Below are positions 1-9,694 of a DNA stretch of 64,000 bases, piece by piece. Position 1 is the first letter of the stretch. Every line of letters begins with the position of its first letter. This stretch comes from Lachnospiraceae bacterium. Its GTDB lineage: Bacteria; Bacillota; Clostridia; Lachnospirales; Lachnospiraceae. The stretch lies in NCBI GenBank assembly GCA_015057275.1, contig SVEO01000005.1, positions 1-64,000 of the forward strand. Direction: 5' to 3'. The position numbers were made by a program, and so were the translations under genes. The notes beneath the pieces are model-generated. The model had not been told where the DNA came from. It saw only the letters and a list, made by a program, of their open reading frames with translations, and did not search any database.

Positions 1-128
1 CAGGACCACCTTTTCCTGCTAAATATTCAAGAACTACCTTCTTCTTAAATTCGTAGCTATATTTAGACATAAAAAACCGACCTCCCAATCGTTAGATTTT
101 TGGTCTAACTTTTGGGGGTCGGTTCAAA
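1..128 (-). mobile_element. End of an IS3-type insertion sequence: transposase OrfA N-terminus (about 1-69, minus) plus terminal sequence
   Basis: Minus strand reads MSKYSYEFKKKVVLEYLAGKGGP, a typical IS3-type OrfA start, preceded by a hairpin-rich end (CCGACCTCC...GTTAGA/TCTAAC...GGGGGTCGG). Truncated by the window edge; the outer boundary is approximate. Confidence 0.7.
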
Positions 129-162
129 ACGACAGGTCCTATTTTCCATAAAATTGATATAA

Positions 163-1383
163 TTATTTGTTTTCGTTTTCTGCCTGCATCATCGCACGTA
201 CTTTTAAGGAAAGACCATAGAGATTGATGAAGCCTTCGGCATCCTTGTGGTCATATAAATCGCCGGTTGTGAAGGAAGCAAGAGACTCATTGTAAAGGCT
301 GTACGGAGAAGTAGTACCGGCCTTGATAATGTTGCCCTTATAAAGCTTGAACTTAACTTCACCTGTCACATACTGCTGTGTGGATTCGATGAATGCCTGC
401 AGTGCTTCGCGCAGCGGTGTGAACCACTTACCTTCGTATACAAGGTCAGCGAAACGGTTACCAATCATCTTTTTGAAGGTCATGGTATCGCGGTCATGAA
501 TTAATTCTTCCAACTGCTGATGAGCCTCTAAAAGAATGGTACCGCCCGGTGTCTCATAAACACCACGTGATTTCATACCAACAACACGGTTCTCAACAAT
601 GTCAACGATACCGATACCGTGCTTGCCGCCGAGTTCATTTAACTCTGTGATTATTTCGGAAACCTTCATAGCCTTGCCGTTTAATGCAACAGGAACACCC
701 TTTTCAAATGTCATGGAAACATATTCGCCTTCTTCCGGTGCTTTTTCCGGAGAAACGCCTAATACAAGAAGGTGGTCGTAGTTCGGCTCATTTGCCGGAG
801 ATTCTAACTCAAGACCTTCATGGCTGATGTGCCAAAGGTTACGATCACGGCTGTAGCTATTGTCGTTGGAAGAGAACGGTAAGTCAATACCGTGTGCTTT
901 ACAGTATTCAATTTCGGATTCACGGGAATCCATCGTCCAAAGGTCACTTCTCCAAGCAGCGATAATTTTTAAGTCCGGAGCAAGCGCCTTAATGGTCAGC
1001 TCAAAACGAACCTGATCGTTACCCTTACCGGTAGCACCGTGGCAGATTGCAGTAGCGCCTTCCATACGAGCGATTTCTACTAATCTTTTAGCCATCAACG
1101 GACGAGCCATAGAAGTACCTAATAAGTACTTGTTTTCATATACAGCGTTTGCCTGTACACAAGGCATGATGTAGTCGTCACAGAACTCATCAACTAAGTC
1201 CTCGATGTAAAGCTTGGAAGCGCCTGAGTACATAGCACGTTCCTCAAGACCGTCAAGCTCATTGCCCTGTCCTACGTCAAGACAAACACAAATAACTTCG
1301 TAATCGAAGTTTTCTTTTAACCAAGGGATGATTGCAGTCGTATCAAGACCGCCGGAGTAAGCCAAAATAACTTTTTCCTTCAT
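163..1383 (-). CDS. argG: Argininosuccinate synthase
   Basis: [27 protein letters not shown]-binding motif; the ORF track start is upstream of the SD-preceded ATG at 1383. Confidence 0.96.
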   Translation of the reverse strand: MKEKVILAYSGGLDTTAIIPWLKENFDYEVICVCLDVGQGNELDGLEERAMYSGASKLYIEDLVDEFCDDYIMPCVQANAVYENKYLLGTSMARPLMAKRLVEIARMEGATAICHGATGKGNDQVRFELTIKALAPDLKIIAAWRSDLWTMDSRESEIEYCKAHGIDLPFSSNDNSYSRDRNLWHISHEGLELESPANEPNYDHLLVLGVSPEKAPEEGEYVSMTFEKGVPVALNGKAMKVSEIITELNELGGKHGIGIVDIVENRVVGMKSRGVYETPGGTILLEAHQQLEELIHDRDTMTFKKMIGNRFADLVYEGKWFTPLREALQAFIESTQQYVTGEVKFKLYKGNIIKAGTTSPYSLYNESLASFTTGDLYDHKDAEGFINLYGLSLKVRAMMQAENENK

Positions 1384-1458
1384 GATAATACCTCCATAAA
1401 ATGTATGTAAATGATTTAAAAAGCATCCAAAATTGTGCGAGTGCTTTTCGCTAGAGCC

Positions 1459-1487
1459 ACTATACAACTAATTATTTAAAAATGCAA
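1459..1487 (-). promoter_or_regulatory. Predicted argG promoter (-35 TTGCAT, 17 nt spacer, -10 TATAGT on minus)
   Basis: Complement of ATGCAA at 1482-1487 and ACTATA at 1459-1464, 17 bp apart. Confidence 0.5.
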
Positions 1488-1677
1488 GCGAAAAAATAAA
1501 TATTTTTCGAATTTTATTCAAAAAAGCTTGAAAATATACATAAATACATGTATAATATGCAAAGTTCGCAAAAATCTAAAATATTCGCGAAAAAATCAAA
1601 AACAAGTGGTATTTTCGCGAAATTAGGTATATAATTAAAGTTACGTGATTTTTTGGAAGAAAATCTTGGAGGTTAAT

Positions 1678-1814
1678 GTGAAAAATCACACTGATGCGTT
1701 GATTTTTCACACGGCTTTTTGTGCCGAAGCGTCACAAAGAAGCCCTGATGCTACAAAGAAATCGCATTCGCGAATTTCTTTGAGCGATTCCTCAGCGTAA
1801 GCGCTTCGGAATCG
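1678..1814 (+). ncRNA. Candidate structured RNA leader, family 1 copy 1 (four hairpins), upstream of argC
   Basis: Four consecutive stem-loops with conserved loops; same architecture and covarying stems as 56996-57131. Confidence 0.7.
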
Positions 1815-1828
1815 GAATGGAGGTTATT

Positions 1829-2869
1829 ATGATTAAAGTTGGTATTATTGGTTCCACCGGTTACGCCGGCAACGAGTTAGTACGGTTACTGTTACAGCAT
1901 AAAGATACAGAAATTGTCTGGTATGGTTCCAGAAGTTATATCGATAAAAAGTATTATGAAGTGTTCCGCAACATGTTTCAGATTGTGGATGATAAGTGTC
2001 TGGATGATAATATGGAAAAGCTGGCGGAAGAAGTGGATGTGATTTTCACGGCAACTCCGCAGGGGTTATGCGCATCTCTTGTGAATGAGGACATACTAAA
2101 TAAGGTAAAGATTATCGACTTAAGCGCGGATTTCCGGATTAAAGATGTTACAACCTATGAAAAGTGGTATGGCATTGAGCACAAGGCACCTCAGTTTATC
2201 GATGAAGCAGTTTACGGTTTGTGTGAAATCAATCGTGATCAGATAAAGAAGGCAAGATTGATTGCAAATCCGGGATGTTACCCGACCTGCACGCAACTAG
2301 CGATTTATCCTTTATTAAAAGAAGGATTACTTGACCCGCAATCGATTATCGTGGACGCGAAGTCCGGTACGTCCGGTGCCGGCCGTGGTGCGAAGGTAAA
2401 TAACTTGTATTGCGAAGTAAATGAAAATATCAAGGCCTACGGTGTGACAACACATAGACATACACCTGAAATCGAAGAGCAGCTCGGATATGCTGCAGGA
2501 GAGGAATTACAACTCATTTTCATACCGCATCTTGTGCCGATGAACCGCGGTATTTTAATTACCGCTTACGGCAACTTAAAAGAAAAAGTTACATATGAAC
2601 AGGTAAAAGCAATTTACGATAAATACTACGCGAATGAGACCTTTGTGCGTGTGCTTGACAGAGGTGAGACGCCAGAAACGCGCTGGGTAGAAGGTAGCAA
2701 TTACGTGGATGTGAATTTTGCGATTGATGAAAGAACAAATCGCATTATAATGATGGGAGCGATGGACAATCTGGTAAAGGGTGCTGCAGGCCAGGCGGTA
2801 CAGAATATGAATCTGATGTTTGGTTTTGATGAGACTGAGGGGCTGATGCAGGTATCGATGTTCCCATAA
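1829..2869 (+). CDS. argC: N-acetyl-gamma-glutamyl-phosphate reductase
   Basis: MIKVGIIGSTGYAGNELVRLL and ANPGCYPT active-site motif; SD GGAGG at 1819-1823. Confidence 0.96.
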   Translation: MIKVGIIGSTGYAGNELVRLLLQHKDTEIVWYGSRSYIDKKYYEVFRNMFQIVDDKCLDDNMEKLAEEVDVIFTATPQGLCASLVNEDILNKVKIIDLSADFRIKDVTTYEKWYGIEHKAPQFIDEAVYGLCEINRDQIKKARLIANPGCYPTCTQLAIYPLLKEGLLDPQSIIVDAKSGTSGAGRGAKVNNLYCEVNENIKAYGVTTHRHTPEIEEQLGYAAGEELQLIFIPHLVPMNRGILITAYGNLKEKVTYEQVKAIYDKYYANETFVRVLDRGETPETRWVEGSNYVDVNFAIDERTNRIIMMGAMDNLVKGAAGQAVQNMNLMFGFDETEGLMQVSMFP

Positions 2870-2910
2870 AAAGCGTTTCTTCTAAAAATAAAGAAAGAAC
2901 AGGTAGTTAT

Positions 2911-4137
2911 ATGTTCCAAAAACAGGAAGGCGGCGTGGTGGCTGCCAAAGGGTTCTATGCAACCGGATTACATGCAGGCATTAAAAAAGTGAAAAAAGAT
3001 ATGGCGTTAATTTACAGCGATGCTCCATGTGCCGCAGCCGGAACATTTACGACTAACATTGTAAAGGCAGCGCCGGTCAAGTGGGACATGGCAATTGTGC
3101 ATGAGCGCAGAAAAGCACAGGCGATTGTGATTAACAGCGGTATAGCGAATACCTGCACCGGTGCACAGGGGATGGAATACTGCAGACAGATGGCAGAAAA
3201 GACAGCCGGTTTGCTTGCGCTACAGGAGGAAGATGTGCTTGTGGCTTCTACCGGTATTATCGGCAGACAACTGCCGATGGACAAAGTGACGGCAGGCATT
3301 GAGCATATGGTTTCAATGCTTGGCAACACATTGGAGGATGGAACGTTAGCTTCTGAGGCAATTCTAACGACGGATACTTACCCGAAGACAATGGCTTTTT
3401 CCTTTGAAATTGAGGGGAAGACAGTGACGCTCGGCGGCATTTCCAAAGGCTCCGGCATGGTACATCCGAATATGTGTACAGTACTTTCCTTTTTAACGAC
3501 AGATTTAAACATTTCCGCGGAGCTTTTGCAGGAGGCACTTTTAGAAGATGTTAAGGTCACATATAATATGATTTCCGTAGATGGTGACACATCGACAAAC
3601 GATTCCGTGTTGCTGCTTGCAAACGGAAAAGCCGGAAATCGCAAGATTACAGAAAAAAACGCCGATTATGAACTTTTCTGTAAAGCTTTAAATAAAATCA
3701 ACGTATACTTTTCCAAGCGCATTGCCGGAGATGGCGAAGGTTCTACGAGTTTGTTAGAGGCAAAGGTTGTGGGCGCAAAGTCCAAGGAAGAAGCTTCCGT
3801 GCTGGCACGATCGATGGTTTCTTCCATATTGACCAAAACCGCGATTACCGGTCGGGATGCGAATTGGGGACGATTCCTTTGCGCAATGGGCTATTCCGGT
3901 ATCGTATTTGAACCGGAAAATGTGGATTTGTATTTTGCAAGCAAAGTCGGGAAAGTACAGGTGGTTTCACAAGGTATGGCGGCTGAGTACAGCGAAGAAG
4001 AAGCGACGCAGATTCTTTCTGCGGGTGAGGTGAGCGTTATAGCCGATATGCATATGGGCGAGTCGAGCGCTGCGGCATGGGGCTGCGACCTCACACACGA
4101 ATTCGTAAAAATAAATGCAGAATATCGAAAAAAATAA
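2911..4137 (+). CDS. argJ: Bifunctional glutamate N-acetyltransferase / amino-acid N-acetyltransferase
   Basis: ArgJ family, TTDTYPKT autoproteolysis-site context; arg operon position. Confidence 0.95.
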   Translation: MFQKQEGGVVAAKGFYATGLHAGIKKVKKDMALIYSDAPCAAAGTFTTNIVKAAPVKWDMAIVHERRKAQAIVINSGIANTCTGAQGMEYCRQMAEKTAGLLALQEEDVLVASTGIIGRQLPMDKVTAGIEHMVSMLGNTLEDGTLASEAILTTDTYPKTMAFSFEIEGKTVTLGGISKGSGMVHPNMCTVLSFLTTDLNISAELLQEALLEDVKVTYNMISVDGDTSTNDSVLLLANGKAGNRKITEKNADYELFCKALNKINVYFSKRIAGDGEGSTSLLEAKVVGAKSKEEASVLARSMVSSILTKTAITGRDANWGRFLCAMGYSGIVFEPENVDLYFASKVGKVQVVSQGMAAEYSEEEATQILSAGEVSVIADMHMGESSAAAWGCDLTHEFVKINAEYRKK

Positions 4138-4158
4138 ACCGATAAGGGAGATTTAGAT

Positions 4159-5064
4159 ATGAGAATTTCAGAAGAAGTATTACATAAGGCAAATGTGTTA
4201 ATCGAAGCATTGCCGTATATTCAGCGTTTTAACCGCAAGATTATTGTTGTCAAATACGGCGGCAGTGCGATGATTGACGAAGAATTAAAGAAAAACGTAA
4301 TCAAGGATGTTACCCTGCTTAAGTTAGTAGGATTCAAGCCGATTATTGTGCATGGAGGCGGCAAGGAAATTTCCAAGTGGGTAGAGCGTTCCGGCATGGA
4401 ACCACGCTTTGTTAACGGTTTACGCGTAACGGATGTAGAGACGATGAAAATTGCCGAGATGGTGCTTGGTCGTGTCGGCAAGGAGCTTGTGACGTTGGTA
4501 CAATCCTTGGGTGTTAAGGCAATCAGTATCAGCGGTAAGGACGGCGAACTTTTAGAAGTAACAAAAAAATACTCAGACGGTGAAGATATCGGCTTTGTCG
4601 GAGAGATTACAAATGTAAATCCGAAGATTTTATATGATTTATTAGAGAAAGATTATCTGCCAATCGTATGTCCGATTGGTTTGGATGAAAACTTCCAGAC
4701 ATACAATATCAATGCGGATGATGCAGCATGCGCGATTGCCACAGCGGTACACGCAGAAAAACTTGCATTTTTAACCGATATCGAAGGTGTATATCGTGAT
4801 CGCGAAGACCCATCCACATTAATTTCGGAGCTCCACGTAAAAGAAGCCAGAGAATTGCTGGCCGGCGGTACCATCGGCGGTGGCATGCTTCCGAAGCTTA
4901 ATAACTGCATCGATGCAATTGAAAACGGTGTATCAAGAGTACATATTCTTGACGGCAGAATTTTGCACTGTCTATTGTTGGAAATTTTCACAAACAAAGG
5001 AATTGGTACTGCTATTTTGGCCGATGACAACGTAAAGTTTTACAATCCGGAAGAAAATAAATAG
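4159..5064 (+). CDS. argB: Acetylglutamate kinase
   Basis: VVKYGGSAM and [10 protein letters not shown] motifs. Confidence 0.96.
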   Translation: MRISEEVLHKANVLIEALPYIQRFNRKIIVVKYGGSAMIDEELKKNVIKDVTLLKLVGFKPIIVHGGGKEISKWVERSGMEPRFVNGLRVTDVETMKIAEMVLGRVGKELVTLVQSLGVKAISISGKDGELLEVTKKYSDGEDIGFVGEITNVNPKILYDLLEKDYLPIVCPIGLDENFQTYNINADDAACAIATAVHAEKLAFLTDIEGVYRDREDPSTLISELHVKEARELLAGGTIGGGMLPKLNNCIDAIENGVSRVHILDGRILHCLLLEIFTNKGIGTAILADDNVKFYNPEENK

Positions 5065-5080
5065 ATTGGAGAAGAAAAAG

Positions 5081-6289
5081 ATGGATTCGAAAAAGTATAT
5101 TGATGTTGCCGAGGAAAATCTTTTACATACCTACAATCGTTACCAGATTGTGATGGAAAAGGGTGAAGGTGTGTATTTATATGATACAGACGGAAAGAAG
5201 TATCTGGATTTCGGTGCAGGCATTGCGGTGTTTGCCTTCGGCTACGGCAATAAATATTACAATGAATCGGTGAAAAATCAGGTCGATAAACTAATTCACA
5301 CATCGAATTATTTCTATAATGTTCCGGCGACCTTTGCAGCCAAGCGTTTGGTAAAGTTATCCGGTCTGGACCGCATTTTCTTTACGAACAGCGGTACAGA
5401 GGCGATTGAGGGTGCTATCAAGCTTGCCAGAAAGTATGCATATTTAAAGGATGGATGTACGGACCATGAGATTATTGCCATGCATCATTCTTTCCACGGC
5501 AGAAGCATGGGAGCGTTATCTGTGACCGGCAATGCGAAATATCAGGAGGCTTTTAAGCCACTAATCGGCGGTGTGAAGTTTGCTGAATATAATAACATTG
5601 ATAGCGTAAAAGCACTTGTAAATGAGAAAACCTGCGCGATTATTTTAGAGCCTGTACAGGGCGAGGGTGGTATCTATCCAGCGAAGGCAGAATTTTTAAC
5701 AGAATTGCGTGCGCTCTGCGATGAGAAAGATATTTTACTTATCTTCGATGAAATTCAGTGTGGCATGGGCAGAACCGGTAAGATGTTTGCTTGGGAAAAT
5801 TACGGTGTGAAGCCGGATGTGATGACGCTGGCAAAAGCACTCGGATGCGGTGTGCCGGTTGGAGCATTTCTTGCCAAGCAAAGTGTGGCAGAAGCCTTAG
5901 TGCCGGGGGACCATGGTACAACTTACGGCGGCAATCCGTTGGCATGTGCAGCGATTGAAGCGGTGCTTGACTTATTCGAAAAGGAAAATGTGCTTGAGAA
6001 TGTAAAGCATGTCGGCACATATATGGCGAAATGCTTTGACGAGTTAGTTTCTGAGAAGGAGTATATTACTTCACATCGCGGCATTGGACTGATGCAAGGA
6101 CTCGTGTTTGACGAGAAAATTGACTTAGGAAAGTTAATCGGCAAAGTTATTGATAAGGGACTGATTGTATTTTCCGCCGGTGGCAATGTGATGCGTTTTG
6201 TTCCGCCGCTCATTATTACCGAAAAAGATGTGGACGATATGATGACGATTTTAAAAGCTTCCTTAAAGGAAATGGAAAGCGAAATGTAA
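5081..6289 (+). CDS. argD: Acetylornithine aminotransferase
   Basis: PLP aminotransferase class III (FTNSGTEAIEGAIKLAR; LAKALGCGVPVGAF); arg operon. Confidence 0.94.
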   Translation: MDSKKYIDVAEENLLHTYNRYQIVMEKGEGVYLYDTDGKKYLDFGAGIAVFAFGYGNKYYNESVKNQVDKLIHTSNYFYNVPATFAAKRLVKLSGLDRIFFTNSGTEAIEGAIKLARKYAYLKDGCTDHEIIAMHHSFHGRSMGALSVTGNAKYQEAFKPLIGGVKFAEYNNIDSVKALVNEKTCAIILEPVQGEGGIYPAKAEFLTELRALCDEKDILLIFDEIQCGMGRTGKMFAWENYGVKPDVMTLAKALGCGVPVGAFLAKQSVAEALVPGDHGTTYGGNPLACAAIEAVLDLFEKENVLENVKHVGTYMAKCFDELVSEKEYITSHRGIGLMQGLVFDEKIDLGKLIGKVIDKGLIVFSAGGNVMRFVPPLIITEKDVDDMMTILKASLKEMESEM

Positions 6290-6302
6290 TGAATAAAGAA
6301 AC

Positions 6303-6346
6303 GCCCTCCAGATATACTAAGAAAAAAGTATATGCGGAGGGTTTTT
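6303..6346 (+). terminator. Intrinsic terminator after argD, overlapping the next gene's RBS
   Basis: CCCTCC-aga-TATACT...AGTATA-tgc-GGAGGG followed by TTTTT. Confidence 0.8.
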
Positions 6347-6778
6347 ATGTTGGGATTTTTCATCGCGTTACTTTCCGGCGCGTTAATGAGTGTACAGGGG
6401 GTGTGGAATACACAGGTAACAAAGCAGAGCAGTTTATGGGTAGCGAACAGTTTTGTGCAACTGACAGCGCTGGCGGCCTGTCTTGCCGGTTGGTTGTTTA
6501 CCGGGCGCGAAAACTTTGCCGCACTCTTGAAAGTAGAACCGAAATATTATCTGTTGGGGGGGATTTTAGGTGCATTGATTACTTGGACGGTAATCAAAAG
6601 CATGGGTGGCTTAGGACCCGGTAAAGCGACGATGCTGATTGTTATTTCTCAGTTGTCTGTTTCGTATTTGATTGAGTTGTTTGGTATGTTCGGAACCGAG
6701 CAGGTGGGTTTCCAGTGGCACAAGCTGATTGGTGTGCTGATTATGGCCGGAGGCATCGTTTTGTTCCAGTGGAAATAG
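6347..6778 (+). CDS. DMT-type small membrane protein (YdcZ/DUF606-like)
   Basis: Multi-TM 143 aa protein, MLGFFIALLSGALMSVQGVWNTQV. Confidence 0.8.
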   Translation: MLGFFIALLSGALMSVQGVWNTQVTKQSSLWVANSFVQLTALAACLAGWLFTGRENFAALLKVEPKYYLLGGILGALITWTVIKSMGGLGPGKATMLIVISQLSVSYLIELFGMFGTEQVGFQWHKLIGVLIMAGGIVLFQWK

Positions 6779-6923
6779 AAAATCGATAAAAAATTTGAAA
6801 TTACTATTGATAAGTCTCTCGCAATTCGCTAAAATAAGGGTAGCGTTCTGGCTTTTTCCATTTTTAGGAAGGAGGCAGAAGAGTATCGAAGATACAACAA
6901 AAAAATTAGGGCGAAGAAGTAAA

Positions 6924-7517
6924 ATGCTTTGCGCAACAGTGGCAGCTCTCTTGTTTGCTATTTTGTCGCTTGCCGGATGTGGCAAGCAGCAAGAAGCACT
7001 CACGTTGGAGGTGCTGTCACAGGAGACAGAAGCGGAGACGACACAATCGAGTTTGCCGGATGTGACGGAAGCATCGGTGTTGGTTGTGCATATTTGCGGG
7101 GCTGTCGTAAGTCCGGGTGTATACGAGGTGGAATCGGATGCACGTCTGGACGAAGGAATCCGGCTGGCAGGAGGTTTTACAGACCAGGCAGATCAAACGG
7201 TCTGGAATTTAGCACAAAAGCTTGTCGACGGAGAAATGTACTACATTCCCACGATTACGGAAACGGCATGTGGGGACTTCACGGAAAAGAGCAGTGACTT
7301 TTCCGGGGAGGAGACGGATGAGAGACTTATTTCCATCAATTCGGCATCTAAGGCGGAACTGATGACACTTCCGGGCATCGGCGAAGCAAAGGCAACAGCT
7401 ATTATCGCATATCGTGAAGAACACGGCAGCTTTACATCAATCGAGCAGATTATGGAAGTTGATGGAATTAAACAATCTGTCTATGAAAAAATTAAAAGTT
7501 ACATCACTGTGAGTTAA
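6924..7517 (+). CDS. ComEA-like helix-hairpin-helix DNA-binding lipoprotein
   Basis: Lipobox LSLAGC; SLBB-like segment (HICGAVVSPGVYEV) and HhH (INSASKAELMTLPGIGEAKATAIIAYR). Confidence 0.85.
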   Translation: MLCATVAALLFAILSLAGCGKQQEALTLEVLSQETEAETTQSSLPDVTEASVLVVHICGAVVSPGVYEVESDARLDEGIRLAGGFTDQADQTVWNLAQKLVDGEMYYIPTITETACGDFTEKSSDFSGEETDERLISINSASKAELMTLPGIGEAKATAIIAYREEHGSFTSIEQIMEVDGIKQSVYEKIKSYITVS

Positions 7518-7558
7518 TGGGGATATAGAATCAGCGTACGCGCGAATGGAGGTTACAT

Positions 7559-8245
7559 ATGGCTAGGGTATTAATTGTGGATGACGAAAAATTAATCGTA
7601 AAAGGAATCAAGTTCAGCATGGAACAGGACGGCATGCAAGTAGACTGTGCCTATGACGGTGAAGAGGCTGTGAAGTTTGCAAGAGCGACAGAGTATGATA
7701 TTGTGTTGCTTGATGTGATGTTGCCGAAGTTAAACGGTTTTGAAGTGTGTCAGCAAATTCGTGAATTTTCCACTATGCCGATTATAATGTTGACGGCAAA
7801 AGGTGATGATATGGACAAGATTCTTGGATTGGAATACGGCGCCGACGATTACATAACAAAGCCATTTAACATACTGGAGGTAAAAGCAAGAATTAAGGCA
7901 ATTATGCGTAGAAATTCCCGCAAAAAGACTGAGCCGGAAGCGAAGAAGGCCATCGAAAAGGGAGGTCTGAAGCTTGAGCTTGAGGGCAGAAATGTAGTGG
8001 TTGATGGTAAGGAAATCAGCCTCGCAGTGAAAGAATTTGATTTATTAGAGCTTTTAGCGACGAATCCGAACAAAGTATACAACCGCGAACAGTTGTTAAA
8101 CCTCGTATGGGGATATGAATATCCGGGTGATGTAAGAACCGTGGATGTACATGTACGCAGATTGCGTGAGAAGATTGAGCCGAACCCGGGCGAGCCGAAG
8201 TACGTATTAACGAAGTGGGGAGTTGGTTACTATTTTAAGGATTGA
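7559..8245 (+). CDS. OmpR/PhoB-family response regulator
   Basis: Receiver domain (VDDEKLIVKG, LLDVMLPKLNGFEV) plus C-terminal winged helix. Confidence 0.95.
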   Translation: MARVLIVDDEKLIVKGIKFSMEQDGMQVDCAYDGEEAVKFARATEYDIVLLDVMLPKLNGFEVCQQIREFSTMPIIMLTAKGDDMDKILGLEYGADDYITKPFNILEVKARIKAIMRRNSRKKTEPEAKKAIEKGGLKLELEGRNVVVDGKEISLAVKEFDLLELLATNPNKVYNREQLLNLVWGYEYPGDVRTVDVHVRRLREKIEPNPGEPKYVLTKWGVGYYFKD

Positions 8246-9677
8246 TAAATTAAAAAATAAATTGCCGTTCCGGTCAATCCGTAGCAAAGTATTCCTAGCC
8301 ACTTCATTGTTAATCTTGTGTGTATTGTTGATTTTTAACTTGCTTGTGCCGCGACTTGTGGAAGATATGCTTGTAAATATGCGTATCGAGAAAATTTCGT
8401 CGCAGAGCTTGATTTTAAAGAATCATTTAATCAGCGAAAATTACTATAACACGGGGGAATCTTCAATTATCAGTACGGAGATTGACCATATTTCCACATT
8501 GTATGATTGCCGTGTGGAGATTATCGACAGCAATTTGAATATTGTGAAGGACACGTATGTAATTGATGAGGGCAAGATTTCCGTAAATCCGACGGTTATT
8601 CAGTGCTTCCGCCAAGGAAATGTGACGGATTATAACCGGGAAGATAATTGTATCGATTATGCGGTTAGTATTTCAACGGAAAATGAAGAAGGAACGACAT
8701 TTCTTGGTGTGTTGTACATCGTGATCGATTTGACGGATGTGGAGCTTGTGGTTGATGATTTAATGGAAACACTGTATATGTGCTCTGTCATTTGCCTTTT
8801 GATAGGTCTGGTTGCCAGCTATGTGTTTGCAGGTCATGTTTTGCAACCATTTAAAACGGTCGGTGAGTCGATTCGCCATATTGCCGAGGGCAATCTGGAA
8901 GACGAGCTGCCGCAGCAGGGATATAAAGAAACGGCTGAGATTGAGGAGCCATTCCACCGCCTGTTAAGTCGCTTAAAACAGTTAGAAGAATCGCGTCAGG
9001 AATTTGTAAGTAATGTGTCGCATGAATTAAAGACCCCGATTACTTCAATTAAAGTACTTGCTGATTCTTTGCTATTGCAGGAAGATTTGCCGGCGGAACT
9101 TTACCGCGAATTCATGACGGATATCGTGGCGGAGATTGACCGAGAGAATGAGATTATTACAGACTTGCTTGCGATGGTTAAGCTGGATAAAAACAATGTT
9201 CCGCTCAATATAGACAAAATCAATATGAACAACATGATTGAATTGATTTTGAAACGTTTGCGTCCGATTGCAGCCAAGCAGAACATAGAGCTTGTGTTTG
9301 AGAGCTTCCGGCCGGTTATCGCCGATGTCGATGAAGTGAAGATGACGATGGCGATTACGAATCTCGTGGAAAATGCAATTAAGTATAATGTGTTAGATGG
9401 TTGGGTACGCGTTTCGCTCAATGCCGACCACAAATACATGTATATTACGGTTGCAGATTCCGGAATTGGCATTCCGCAAGAAAGTCAGACAATGATTTTT
9501 GAGCGTTTTTACCGTGTTGATAAAGCACGTTCCAGAGAAACCGGTGGTACAGGCCTTGGACTTTCCATTACCAGAAATATTATTGTAATGCATAACGGAG
9601 ATGTGAAGCTACATAGCCGTGAAAACGAGGGTACCACATTTACCGTGCGTATTCCGCTCAATTATGTAAAACAGTAG
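8223..9677 (+). CDS. Sensor histidine kinase (HAMP, HisKA, HATPase_c)
   Basis: FVSNVSHELKTPITSIKVLAD H-box; GTGLGLSI G-box. The start codon is uncertain (TTG at 8223). Confidence 0.94.
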   Translation: MVTILRIDKLKNKLPFRSIRSKVFLATSLLILCVLLIFNLLVPRLVEDMLVNMRIEKISSQSLILKNHLISENYYNTGESSIISTEIDHISTLYDCRVEIIDSNLNIVKDTYVIDEGKISVNPTVIQCFRQGNVTDYNREDNCIDYAVSISTENEEGTTFLGVLYIVIDLTDVELVVDDLMETLYMCSVICLLIGLVASYVFAGHVLQPFKTVGESIRHIAEGNLEDELPQQGYKETAEIEEPFHRLLSRLKQLEESRQEFVSNVSHELKTPITSIKVLADSLLLQEDLPAELYREFMTDIVAEIDRENEIITDLLAMVKLDKNNVPLNIDKINMNNMIELILKRLRPIAAKQNIELVFESFRPVIADVDEVKMTMAITNLVENAIKYNVLDGWVRVSLNADHKYMYITVADSGIGIPQESQTMIFERFYRVDKARSRETGGTGLGLSITRNIIVMHNGDVKLHSRENEGTTFTVRIPLNYVKQ

Positions 9678-9694
9678 TGGGAGGCGGCAAAGAT

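Noticed and set aside
2701-2919. Antisense and shadow ORFs in the track (for example 2701-2919, 3012-3329, 25094-25531, 50256-50852)
   Set aside because: They lie opposite well-supported genes, have low-complexity or codon-bias-derived sequence and no RBS support.
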